From: CBCYMI01 sp965183855
Lineage (GTDB): Bacteria > Pseudomonadota > Alphaproteobacteria > Caulobacterales > Maricaulaceae
DNA length: 26,023 nucleotides
NCBI GenBank assembly: GCA_965183855.1
Contig: CBCYMI010000009.1
Span: 1 to 26,023, forward strand
Direction of reading: 5' to 3'
This document shows positions 17,011 through 24,779 of this stretch, piece by piece. Positions within the stretch are counted from its first letter, which is position 1; each line of letters starts with the position of its first letter. Below the pieces are notes generated by a model, which worked only from the letters and a program-made list of their open reading frames with translations, did not search any database and was not told the DNA's origin. Position numbers and translations under genes: made by a program.

Positions 17011-18816
17011 TTAATCATCAATTCTTAGAGCCTGAATAAATGCCTCTTGAGGAATATCAACTCGACCAAATTGACGCATGCGCTTTTTACCTGCTTTTTG
17101 TTTTTCCAATAATTTTCTTTTTCTTGTAACATCTCCACCATAACATTTTGCCGTTACGTCCTTACGTAAAGCAGGAATTGTTTCTCTTGCAATAATACGC
17201 CCTCCAATAGCTGCCTGAATTGGAATTTTAAACATATGACGTGGAATTAATTCTTTTAGTTTTTCACATAATTGGCGTCCTCTTTGCTCTGCTCTGACAC
17301 GATGTATTAACATTGAAAAAGCATCAACAGGTTCGTTATTGACATGAAGACTCATTTTAACCAAATTCCCTTCTTGGTATCCCTCCATTTGATAGTCAAA
17401 ACTCGCATAGCCTCGTGATAATGATTTTAATCGATCATAAAAATCAAAAACCACTTCATTCAATGGCAAATCATAAACAAACATTGCACGACTTCCTGCA
17501 TAGGAAAGATCTTTTTGAATACCTCTTCTTTCCTGACATAGCTTTAAAATCACACCTACAAACTCATCTGGTGCTAAAATTGTCGCATGTATCCAAGGTT
17601 CTGAAATAGAATCAATTTTAACAGGATCTGGCAAATCTGCTGGATTATGTAATTCAAGTTCTTTTCCATCTTTCATCAAAACACGGTATACAACAGAGGG
17701 AGCTGTTGTAATTAAATCCAGATTAAATTCACGAGATAATCTTTCCTGAATAATCTCAAGATGTAATAAACCTAAAAAACCACACCTAAAGCCAAATCCT
17801 AATGCTGCAGATGTTTCCATTTCATATGTAAAGCTTGAATCATTTAATCTCAATTTTCCTAAAGCAGATCTTAAATCTTCAAACTCACCTGCATCAACGG
17901 GAAAAACACCACAGAAAACAACAGGGCAGGCAGGTCTGAAACCTGCCAGAGGCATTTCCGTCTCATTTTTTTCTTCTGTAATTGTATCTCCAACAGCAGC
18001 ATCCGCCACTTCCTTAATAGACGCTGTTAAAAATCCTATTTCTCCTGAGCCCAAACTTTCTACTGTAACTGGTTTTGGCGTAAAAACACCCACTCTATCA
18101 ACTGTATAGCTTGCCTTATTGGACATGAGTTTTATTCGCATGCCTTTGCGAATACTTCCATCAATTACACGAAATAAGACAACAACTCCTAAATAAGAAT
18201 CATACCAGGCATCAACCAAAAGTGCTTTTAATGCCTTTGTTTGCTCCCCTTCCTTCGGAGCAGGTAATTTGTGTATAATTGCTTCTAGAATATCCTGAAT
18301 TCCCTTTCCTGTTTTTGCAGAAGCCTCTATTGCGTCCGATGCATCCAGTCCAATAACATCCTCTATTTGCTGACGAACACGTTCAGGTTCCGCTGCAGGT
18401 AAATCTATTTTATTCAGGATAGAAATAATTTCATGATCATTTTCAATTGCTTGATATACATTCGCTAAAGTCTGCGCCTCAACTCCCTGAGAAGCATCAA
18501 CAACCAGTAATGAGCCTTCACAAGCAGAAAGCGACCTACTTACTTCATACGCAAAATCTACATGTCCAGGAGTATCCATCAAATTTAAAATATAATGATC
18601 TCCGTGGCGATCTTTATAGCTTAACCGAACAGTTTGCGCTTTAATGGTAATACCACGCTCTCGTTCAATATCCATAGAATCCAGAATTTGATCTCTCATT
18701 TCTCGCTCAGAAAGCCCTTCACAAGCCTGAATTAGTCTATCTGCCAAGGTTGACTTACCATGATCAATATGTGCAATAATAGAAAAATTACGTATTCTGT
18801 CTTTTGAAATCGACAT
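17011..18816 (-). CDS. lepA: Elongation factor 4 (back-translocating GTPase)
   Basis: A 601-residue LepA, the standard length. It is a ribosome-associated GTPase thought to aid translation under stress and subunit assembly. GTPase motifs are G1 AHIDHGKST (15-23), switch I ERERGITIKA, G3 DTPGHVD (81-87), G4 NKID (135-138) and a SAKTG G5. The LepA-specific C-terminal domain is present, with DVTAKCYGGDVTRKRKLLEK and KAGKKRMRQFGRVDIPQEAF, which separates it from EF-G and TypA. A GGAG lies 13 nt before the ATG, a long spacing. It stands alone on the minus strand, divergent from the DUF1134 gene. Confidence 0.98.
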   Translation of the reverse strand: MSISKDRIRNFSIIAHIDHGKSTLADRLIQACEGLSEREMRDQILDSMDIERERGITIKAQTVRLSYKDRHGDHYILNLMDTPGHVDFAYEVSRSLSACEGSLLVVDASQGVEAQTLANVYQAIENDHEIISILNKIDLPAAEPERVRQQIEDVIGLDASDAIEASAKTGKGIQDILEAIIHKLPAPKEGEQTKALKALLVDAWYDSYLGVVVLFRVIDGSIRKGMRIKLMSNKASYTVDRVGVFTPKPVTVESLGSGEIGFLTASIKEVADAAVGDTITEEKNETEMPLAGFRPACPVVFCGVFPVDAGEFEDLRSALGKLRLNDSSFTYEMETSAALGFGFRCGFLGLLHLEIIQERLSREFNLDLITTAPSVVYRVLMKDGKELELHNPADLPDPVKIDSISEPWIHATILAPDEFVGVILKLCQERRGIQKDLSYAGSRAMFVYDLPLNEVVFDFYDRLKSLSRGYASFDYQMEGYQEGNLVKMSLHVNNEPVDAFSMLIHRVRAEQRGRQLCEKLKELIPRHMFKIPIQAAIGGRIIARETIPALRKDVTAKCYGGDVTRKRKLLEKQKAGKKRMRQFGRVDIPQEAFIQALRIDD

Positions 18817-19243
18817 TATTTTTTATTTACTCCAATTATAAATTTAATCTTTTCCTTTTATCCAAAAATAGGATCAAAATAAAGACTCCAAATTTCTCTA
18901 AAAAATATTTAAATCTAAAATTACAATACTTGTTTGCTCTCTTGTTAAAGAAACAGTTTTTAAAACCTGATTATAACGTCTCTATTCTAAATTTTTCATT
19001 TATTATCATAGATTCTAGCAGGTTTCCTAGTTTAACATACCCTTTCAGAAAAAAGGATATTTAAAACTTAAAACACCTTACAGATATAGGCGTGAAACTT
19101 GTCAAATAGGATTTCATATCTATTCCAAACAAAGCTTGATTTGTCAAAATATAAACACAAAGGCATCGCCTGTTCAAAAAAAAATGGCTAATAACTTAAT
19201 TTTATGCATAAAATCATTTAGAATAATTGTTTTGGAGTAAATC
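18817..19243. other. 427-bp intergenic region lepA / DUF1134 gene
   Basis: A divergent gap holding the promoters of two genes. A possible 86-codon plus-strand frame here overlaps the lepA 5' end, has no ribosome site and is dominated by Phe, Leu, Lys, Ile and Asn as expected from AT-rich noncoding DNA; I do not call it. The one clear structure is the palindrome at 19199-19214. The same string TTGGAGTAAAT occurs before both lepA and the DUF1134 gene and marks their ribosome sites. Confidence 0.5.
19199..19214. promoter_or_regulatory. 16-bp perfect palindrome upstream of the DUF1134 gene
   Basis: ATTTTATGCATAAAAT is a perfect dyad centred about 38 nt before the start codon, overlapping where a promoter would sit. 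It could be an operator for a dimeric regulator. AT-only arms make chance occurrence fairly likely, and no second copy was noticed elsewhere in the window. Confidence 0.3.
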
Positions 19244-19843
19244 ATGAACTTTAATTTTTTATTTTTATTAACCAGTGTATTATTTTTCTGTGCCTGTCAG
19301 AATAATACACAATCCCCTCCTTCTGAAACAGAATATCCCCAAAGTCAGAACAATGAATATGAAGTATATTCACGCTCTGAAATCATTGATCATGTCTCGG
19401 GCTTTTTTGGTACAACTTCAGAGTCTGCTGGAAGTGTTGTAGAAAGTGTTTTCAAACGTTATGGAGAGCCTGTTGGCTATATCACAGGCAATGAAGGAAG
19501 TGCAGCTTTTGCACTTGGTCTACGTTATGGAAGTGGGTATTTATGGATGAAAAATGGTGAAAAACGCCTCGTCTATTGGCAAGGACCTTCCATTGGTTGG
19601 GATTTTGGTGGAAATTTGGTGAAAGTCTTCACACTAGTTTATAATATGAAATCTGCAGATCAAATTTATAGGCGGTTTCCAGGAATTGAAGGATCTGCTT
19701 ATTTTATTGCAGGATTGGGTGTTAATTTTCAAAAAGCAGAAGAGATTATTTTAGCCCCTATTCGTTCTGGTGTCGGCTTAAGATTAGGTGGAAATATTGG
19801 ATATTTATCTTATTCCAAAAAACGTCATTTTATCCCGTTTTAA
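19244..19843 (+). CDS. DUF1134 family putative lipoprotein
   Basis: A 199-residue exported protein. The N-terminus is a signal sequence ending LFFCAC, where Cys18 could be lipidated after cleavage by signal peptidase II, though the lipobox is not ideal. A Ser/Pro/Gln/Asn-rich linker follows to about residue 40. The DUF1134 domain then fills the rest, with YSRSEIIDHVSGFFGTTSES, YWQGPSIGWDFGGN and the near-C-terminal RSGVGLRLGGNIGYLSYS. The family is found in alphaproteobacteria and its function is unknown. A TGGAG site lies 8-9 nt before the ATG. Neighbours (lepA upstream, an IS remnant downstream) give no functional hint. Confidence 0.92.
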   Translation: MNFNFLFLLTSVLFFCACQNNTQSPPSETEYPQSQNNEYEVYSRSEIIDHVSGFFGTTSESAGSVVESVFKRYGEPVGYITGNEGSAAFALGLRYGSGYLWMKNGEKRLVYWQGPSIGWDFGGNLVKVFTLVYNMKSADQIYRRFPGIEGSAYFIAGLGVNFQKAEEIILAPIRSGVGLRLGGNIGYLSYSKKRHFIPF

Positions 19844-19855
19844 TAAAACATAAAT

Positions 19856-19866
19856 TAAATTTTTAA
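19856..19866 (+). repeat. Left copy of an 11-bp direct repeat flanking the IS remnant
   Basis: TAAATTTTTAA occurs here and again at 20592-20602, just outside GGGACAGCCCC, bracketing the decayed transposase. It could include an 8-bp target duplication as IS1595 elements make, but the repeat is pure A/T and no matching terminal inverted repeat is visible at this left end. Confidence 0.3.
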
Positions 19867-19906
19867 ACCAAACCAAATAGCTGAGATTATTATCTAGAAA
19901 GGATCG

Positions 19907-20447
19907 ATGAAGCAAAGCGAAATAAGAGAAGCTGATAGAATATTTATTGCGAGTATGAAAGCTCGTTATACAGTCGAACGGGTTGGTGTAAATCGCAAGA
20001 CATCCCCTATTTCTTTCAATAATTTTACGAAAGGATTGCTTTTCAAAGAAAATAGCAATCTCATAAAGATTTCGGAGGTGAGATTGAAATTGAAGAAAGG
20101 TGTTTTGGTCGTGTTTGCAAAGCTCGGCGTGAGAGAGATGAGAAAAGAAAGGGGGGGGGGTATTTTTGGTTTGTTAATGCGCGGATACAGAGTGCATCCG
20201 AAAATGATCCAATGCTTCCAGTAAGACATTCATGCCTGAAAGCAAACTGTAAATGACCTGCGGATTATTTAGGTATCATGCGTTGAATGTGAGCGATTTT
20301 TAAGCACTGCTTGTATCAATTCGTCAAAGCTATTTGCAGAAAAACATAAATTATAGTAACGCAATTGAGAGTTTTTGGAGGCAGAGCAAACGCCATAAGC
20401 GCAAATTTAATGGCATCCCCACAAAGCGATTTTTGGGATGTTCTTAA
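19907..20447 (+). pseudogene. Decayed IS1595-family (ISXO2-like) transposase
   Basis: Pieces of one transposase can be followed through all three plus frames. The N-terminal part (frame of 19907) has ARYTVERVGVNRKTSPISF, like the helix-turn-helix of the family. Then comes GGEIEIEERCFGRVCKAR near 20074, matching the usual EIDESYFGG with the catalytic Asp changed to Glu. IFGLLMRGYRV follows after the G10 tract, then YHALNVSDF at 20274, INSSKLFAEKH at 20315, and finally NAIESFWRQSKRHKRKFNGI and PTKRF (20358-20432). At least four frame changes and several stops rule out activity. The intact element would code for roughly 200 residues. G+C appears slightly higher than in neighbouring gaps. The right end may be GGGACAGCCCC at 20581-20591; no left inverted repeat was found. 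The rest of 19844-20800 shows no gene. Confidence 0.78.
20151..20160 (+). repeat. Homopolymer tract of ten G
   Basis: A run of ten G in strongly AT-rich DNA, inside the transposase remnant. Nine G would join the two flanking frames (EKRKGGG to IFGLLMRG); ten shift them by one. It is a probable slippage site and also a probable sequencing weak point. Confidence 0.9.
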
Positions 20448-20591
20448 AGGATATCTAATTTTATAGAAGCGTCTACCCAAAAGGCATTCTTGAAGGAATG
20501 TGACTGACAGTTTAATACCCCAAAACCAAAAACGCAATTGAACCCAATAAAGCAATGGAGTAATAATATATTAATTAAATGGGACAGCCCC

Positions 20592-20602
20592 TAAATTTTT
20601 AA
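20592..20602 (+). repeat. Right copy of the 11-bp direct repeat flanking the IS remnant
   Basis: Second copy of TAAATTTTTAA, immediately after GGGACAGCCCC, which looks like an insertion-sequence end. See the copy at 19856-19866. Confidence 0.3.
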
Positions 20603-20800
20603 TTCCTGATTCCATGTTTAAGCAAAACACTTAAATCCTACACCCTTTTTATATCCAGAACTTAAATTTAAGTGTTTATTTTATTCTTCCACTCTTTCTA
20701 ATTATCTTTAAAAATAGAGTAGAAAATACAAATCTATTTTAAAACAATATACAGTCAAATCCAGACGCAATATAAAAGCTTTACTATATTATTATGAAGA

Positions 20801-23308
20801 TTACTTACGTAAAATCGCTCCTGTTGATTGATAAACAGACCGAACAATCCGATCAGAAACCTCCTTGATTTCTTTATCCGTAAGTGTTTTTTGATTAGGA
20901 GTAATCATGACCTCTATTGCAATTGATTTTTTATCTTTTTCAATATGCTCACCTTCATATACATCAAAAACGCTTATCTCTGTTATTTGCTTTTTATCGA
21001 CAGAACGAATAGCCTTAATTAATTGATCCACAGGTATTGTATGTTCTATAATAAATGCAAAATCTCGTTTTAAGGGCATAAACTCTGAAACTTCCAAAAC
21101 GGGTTTTGCGGTTTTTTGACGAGGTTTTGGGATCATATCCAAAAATATCTCAAATGCCAATAAACGGCCTTCATATCCTATCTGCTTTAAGATTCCAGGG
21201 TGCAATTCTCCAAATTCAGCGATCAGATTTTTGGGACCAAGCTTTAAAGAAGCAGATCTGCCAGGGTGCCAGACGGGTCTTGATACATCTGAAAGAGATA
21301 GATTTAAAACAGGTCCTCCTAAAGCTTCAATCAAAGCATAAATATCTGCTTTTATTGTATAAATATCAGGTGTAATATTTCCTTGCCAATGACGTTTTGT
21401 CTCTTGTGTTTTAACCCCTGATATAACTCTTTTTTGAACAGGCTTTTTTCCTTGCCCTTCAGAAAGATAAATATGCCCCGTTTCAAACAAGGAAACATGC
21501 TCAAATCCCTTATCTCGATTGCGCTGAACTGCCTCAATCAAATGTATAAGTACAGAAGGGCGCATACAATCTAGCTCAGACGAAATAGGATTTAAAAGTG
21601 TTAATTCCTCCTGACCACCTCCAAAAATTTTTGCACGTTCTTTTTTACAAAAAGACCAAGTAATCGCTTCAAGATAATGTCTTGAGGCCAAAACATGTTT
21701 TGCAAGACGTATTCTTGACTGATCCCAGTCATACGCAAAAGCAGATGATTTTATTTCTGATTTTGGTAATTGTGTAGATTCTAAATGATGATAGCCATAA
21801 ATCCTGATAATTTCTTCCACAAGATCAGCTTTTCCCTTAACATCCTTGCGCCAAGATGGAACCTCAACCCGAAGTGTTTCAATAGAAGCATTTGTTAAAT
21901 GAATATCTTCCTTTTCTTGTTTATTTTGACCTATCTTGCTCTTAGGGTTAACCTGAAATCCAAGTTTTTCTAAAATATTTAAAATATCCTGTTTCGCAAT
22001 TTCAATTCCTGTTATCCGTTTAACCTGAGAGAGTGGGAATTCAATAAGATGTTTTTTTCTTTTAAAATGACCATCCTTCATAATAGAAGAGGCTTCACCT
22101 CCACAGATTTCTAAAATCATTTGTGTTGCCAAATCAAGACCCGATTGAATATATTCTGGATCGACACCTCTCTCAAAACGATATCGCGCATCAGAAATAC
22201 ATCCTGTTTTTCTTCCAGTATGAGCGATTGAAATGGGATCAAAATACGCAGATTCCAAAAAAATATCTCTGGTCTCTGTTTGCATGGAACTCAGCTCACC
22301 TCCGATAATTCCACCAAGTCCTAAAACTTTTTTTTCATCTGCAATCACACACATTGTATCATCAACATGATAGGTTTTTCCATCCAATGCTTTAAAGCTT
22401 TCTCCTTTTTGACCTTTTCTTGCAGAAATAGAACCGGAAATATAGGTTAGATCATAAGCATGTAATGGCCTTGCCCGGTCATATGTCACAAAATTGGTAA
22501 TATCAACAACAGCATTTACAGGACGCAATCCTATTGCTCTTAGCCGTTTCTGTAACCATTCTGGAGAAGAGTCATTTTTAATGCCTCGAATAACTCTCCC
22601 CATCAATAATGGACACATTTCATCTGTTTTCGTTCTAATTCGAAATTCTGGATTAAATTTTTCACTAAACGCAGGTTTTTTTAATTCTGGTCTGGAGTTA
22701 AGTTTTCCTAATCCTGCAGCAAATAAATCACGAGCAATTCCTCTTATGGATAACCAATCTGGACGATTAGGTGTTACTTCAAAATCAATGACAGGATCCT
22801 CTATTTCTAAAGCATAGGCAACATTAAGTCCTATTTTTTGAAATGCGTTCTTCCTGATTTCAATAATACAACCATGTTCATCACCACTATTAATCTCCAA
22901 TTCAGAACATAACATACCATAGGATTCAACTCCTCTAATAACCGCTTTTCCAAGCGTCATATCCAATCCTGGAATATAACTACCAACAGGAGCATAAATT
23001 CCCCATAATCCAGTCTTTGCATTTTCAGCACCACATACAATCTGTTTTTCTCCATCTTTCGTCATGACTCGGCATACTTTGAGTTTATCTGCATTGGGGT
23101 GAGGAAATGCTTCTAGCACATGAGCGACTGAAAAATCTTTGAGTATTTCTGACATATTTTCTATGGTCTCAACCTCAAGTCCTGCCATTGTCATTCGATC
23201 TGCAAACTCTTTCAAACTCAAATTATGAGAATCTTTATTGTCATCTTCTGCACTATAAGCGATTTTTATATCCAAATGATCCTGAAGCCAGGAAAGTGTA
23301 AATTTCAC
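20801..23308 (-). CDS. pheT: Phenylalanyl-tRNA synthetase beta subunit
   Basis: The 835-residue beta subunit of the (alpha-beta)2 enzyme that charges tRNA-Phe and edits mischarged Tyr. Domains in order: an N-terminal MKFTLSWLQDHL; the EMAP-like tRNA-binding domain with AHVLEAFPHPNADKLKVCRV; the B1 stretch EVTPNRPDWLSIRGIARDL; the B3/B4 editing region with VNAVVDITNFVTYDRARPLH and ESAYFDPISIAHTGRKTG; the B5 domain ending VPSWRKDVKGKADLVEEIIR; and a C-terminal anticodon-binding FDX-ACB domain (about 742-835) with PLKRDFAFII. It is some 30 residues longer than usual because of polar inserts near residues 20-30 and 455-478. The gene is intact. It lies 171 nt after pheS on the same strand. Confidence 0.98.
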   Translation of the reverse strand: MKFTLSWLQDHLDIKIAYSAEDDNKDSHNLSLKEFADRMTMAGLEVETIENMSEILKDFSVAHVLEAFPHPNADKLKVCRVMTKDGEKQIVCGAENAKTGLWGIYAPVGSYIPGLDMTLGKAVIRGVESYGMLCSELEINSGDEHGCIIEIRKNAFQKIGLNVAYALEIEDPVIDFEVTPNRPDWLSIRGIARDLFAAGLGKLNSRPELKKPAFSEKFNPEFRIRTKTDEMCPLLMGRVIRGIKNDSSPEWLQKRLRAIGLRPVNAVVDITNFVTYDRARPLHAYDLTYISGSISARKGQKGESFKALDGKTYHVDDTMCVIADEKKVLGLGGIIGGELSSMQTETRDIFLESAYFDPISIAHTGRKTGCISDARYRFERGVDPEYIQSGLDLATQMILEICGGEASSIMKDGHFKRKKHLIEFPLSQVKRITGIEIAKQDILNILEKLGFQVNPKSKIGQNKQEKEDIHLTNASIETLRVEVPSWRKDVKGKADLVEEIIRIYGYHHLESTQLPKSEIKSSAFAYDWDQSRIRLAKHVLASRHYLEAITWSFCKKERAKIFGGGQEELTLLNPISSELDCMRPSVLIHLIEAVQRNRDKGFEHVSLFETGHIYLSEGQGKKPVQKRVISGVKTQETKRHWQGNITPDIYTIKADIYALIEALGGPVLNLSLSDVSRPVWHPGRSASLKLGPKNLIAEFGELHPGILKQIGYEGRLLAFEIFLDMIPKPRQKTAKPVLEVSEFMPLKRDFAFIIEHTIPVDQLIKAIRSVDKKQITEISVFDVYEGEHIEKDKKSIAIEVMITPNQKTLTDKEIKEVSDRIVRSVYQSTGAILRK

Positions 23309-23479
23309 TTTAATACCTTTCTTTAATTTTTTATCAGAATAAAAGCTGACTTGCCTCTATTTTTAACATTTTTATCCTGAAAACATATTCTGAAATATTA
23401 TTTTTTAACTCCAATGCCCTATTATATTTTGCTAACAGCTATCTTGATTTTCAACCGATGAAGCATCATTCAAACTTGG

Positions 23480-24544
23480 CTAAAAGGAAAAGGGAGAGAA
23501 TCCATAATGTTTTAACCATCTAATATCTGAATTAAAAAAGCTTCTAAGATCTGAAATACCGTATTTTAACATTGCCAAACGATCAAGTCCCATTCCAAAA
23601 GCAAAGCCTTGATATAGATCAGGATCAAGATTACAATTTCTAATTACATTTGGATGCACCATACCACACCCTAGAATTTCCATCCATTGACTTCCCTGTC
23701 CAACAATAATCTCATCACCAGATGTATGATAGGCAATATCAACTTCTGCCGAAGGCTCTGTAAATGGAAAATAATGTGGTCTGAACCGGTTTTTAATTTT
23801 AGTATTAAAAAATAAAGATAAAAATGTTTCCAAACAAAATTTTAAATGTCCCATATGTGTTTTTTGATCAATCACCAAACCTTCCAATTGATGAAACATA
23901 GGCGTATGTGTTTGGTCTGAATCACATCGATAGGTTCGTCCAGGTACAATAATTCTGATCGGGGGAGGGCTTGTTTCCATAACGCGTATTTGTACAGGGC
24001 TGGTATGTGTTCTTAATAAATAGGGTTTTATTTCTTCTTTATTCTCTCGGTCATGCAAAGATTTTAGAAAAAAAGTATCAAGCACATCACGAGCTGGATG
24101 TTCTTCTGGGAAATTCAACGCTGTAAAATTATGAAAATCATCTTCAATATCTGGACCTTCTGCTATTTTAAATCCCATGATTGAAAAAATCTCTATTGCT
24201 GTTTCCATCACTTTTGTAACAGGATGAAGACGACCAGATATTTCTGGTTTTACTGTCAAACTCATATCAAGTTTTTCTTGATTAAGAGCGTTTTCCAATG
24301 CCTGATTCTGAAACTGGTGTTTACGTTGATCAAATGCTTCTAATAATATCTGTTTTGCCTGATTTAATTGAGCTCCATACATTTTTCTCTCTTCTGGATC
24401 AAGCTTTCCAAGTTCTTTCATAAAGGTTGTAAAACGTCCTTTACGTCCCAAATTCTCTATCCGGATTTGCTCCAGCCCCTGTTCAGAATCTGTTTTTTCT
24501 ATACCAGATAATATCTGATCCATATACACTTTAAGGTCTTCCAT
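23480..24544 (-). CDS. pheS: Phenylalanyl-tRNA synthetase alpha subunit
   Basis: The 354-residue catalytic alpha subunit, a class II synthetase core. The N-terminal coiled coil (about 1-90) contacts tRNA. FPEEHPARDVLDTFFL marks the catalytic domain start; motif 2 is GRTYRCDSDQTHTPMFHQLE (Cys where Arg or Asp is common), and motif 3 is GFAFGMGLDRLAMLKYGI from residue 313. With PheT it forms the complete enzyme. A GGAGACAGG element sits just before the ATG. The EAL gene ends 235 nt upstream on the same strand; that gap shows no gene. Intact, normal length. Confidence 0.98.
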   Translation of the reverse strand: MEDLKVYMDQILSGIEKTDSEQGLEQIRIENLGRKGRFTTFMKELGKLDPEERKMYGAQLNQAKQILLEAFDQRKHQFQNQALENALNQEKLDMSLTVKPEISGRLHPVTKVMETAIEIFSIMGFKIAEGPDIEDDFHNFTALNFPEEHPARDVLDTFFLKSLHDRENKEEIKPYLLRTHTSPVQIRVMETSPPPIRIIVPGRTYRCDSDQTHTPMFHQLEGLVIDQKTHMGHLKFCLETFLSLFFNTKIKNRFRPHYFPFTEPSAEVDIAYHTSGDEIIVGQGSQWMEILGCGMVHPNVIRNCNLDPDLYQGFAFGMGLDRLAMLKYGISDLRSFFNSDIRWLKHYGFSPFSF

Positions 24545-24779
24545 AACCTGTCTCCATACAATTTCTTATTTTTCTTTTTTGGCACTTTCTAACATTAAAG
24601 TCTATTTTTAATGATCTTCTTTTATCCGCTATAGAATTTGTTTTATCAATTAAAACCAAAACACATAAGCTTTGTTTTTTAAAAGAATTTAATCAAGCCG
24701 TACTCAGCCTGATAAAGACATAAAATGGAATTATTTTGATTTCAATGAATTTTTATAAATCTGAATACAGAAATCAAAC

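Noticed and set aside
18804..19064. 86-codon plus-strand frame over the lepA 5' end
   Set aside because: No ribosome site, overlaps lepA, and residue composition is what AT-rich noncoding DNA gives.
19966..20229. 87-codon minus-strand frame over the IS remnant
   Set aside because: It is antisense to recognisable transposase blocks on the plus strand.
20316..20555. 79-codon minus-strand frame downstream in the IS remnant
   Set aside because: The plus strand encodes NAIESFWRQSKRHKRKFNGI here, so the minus frame is a shadow.
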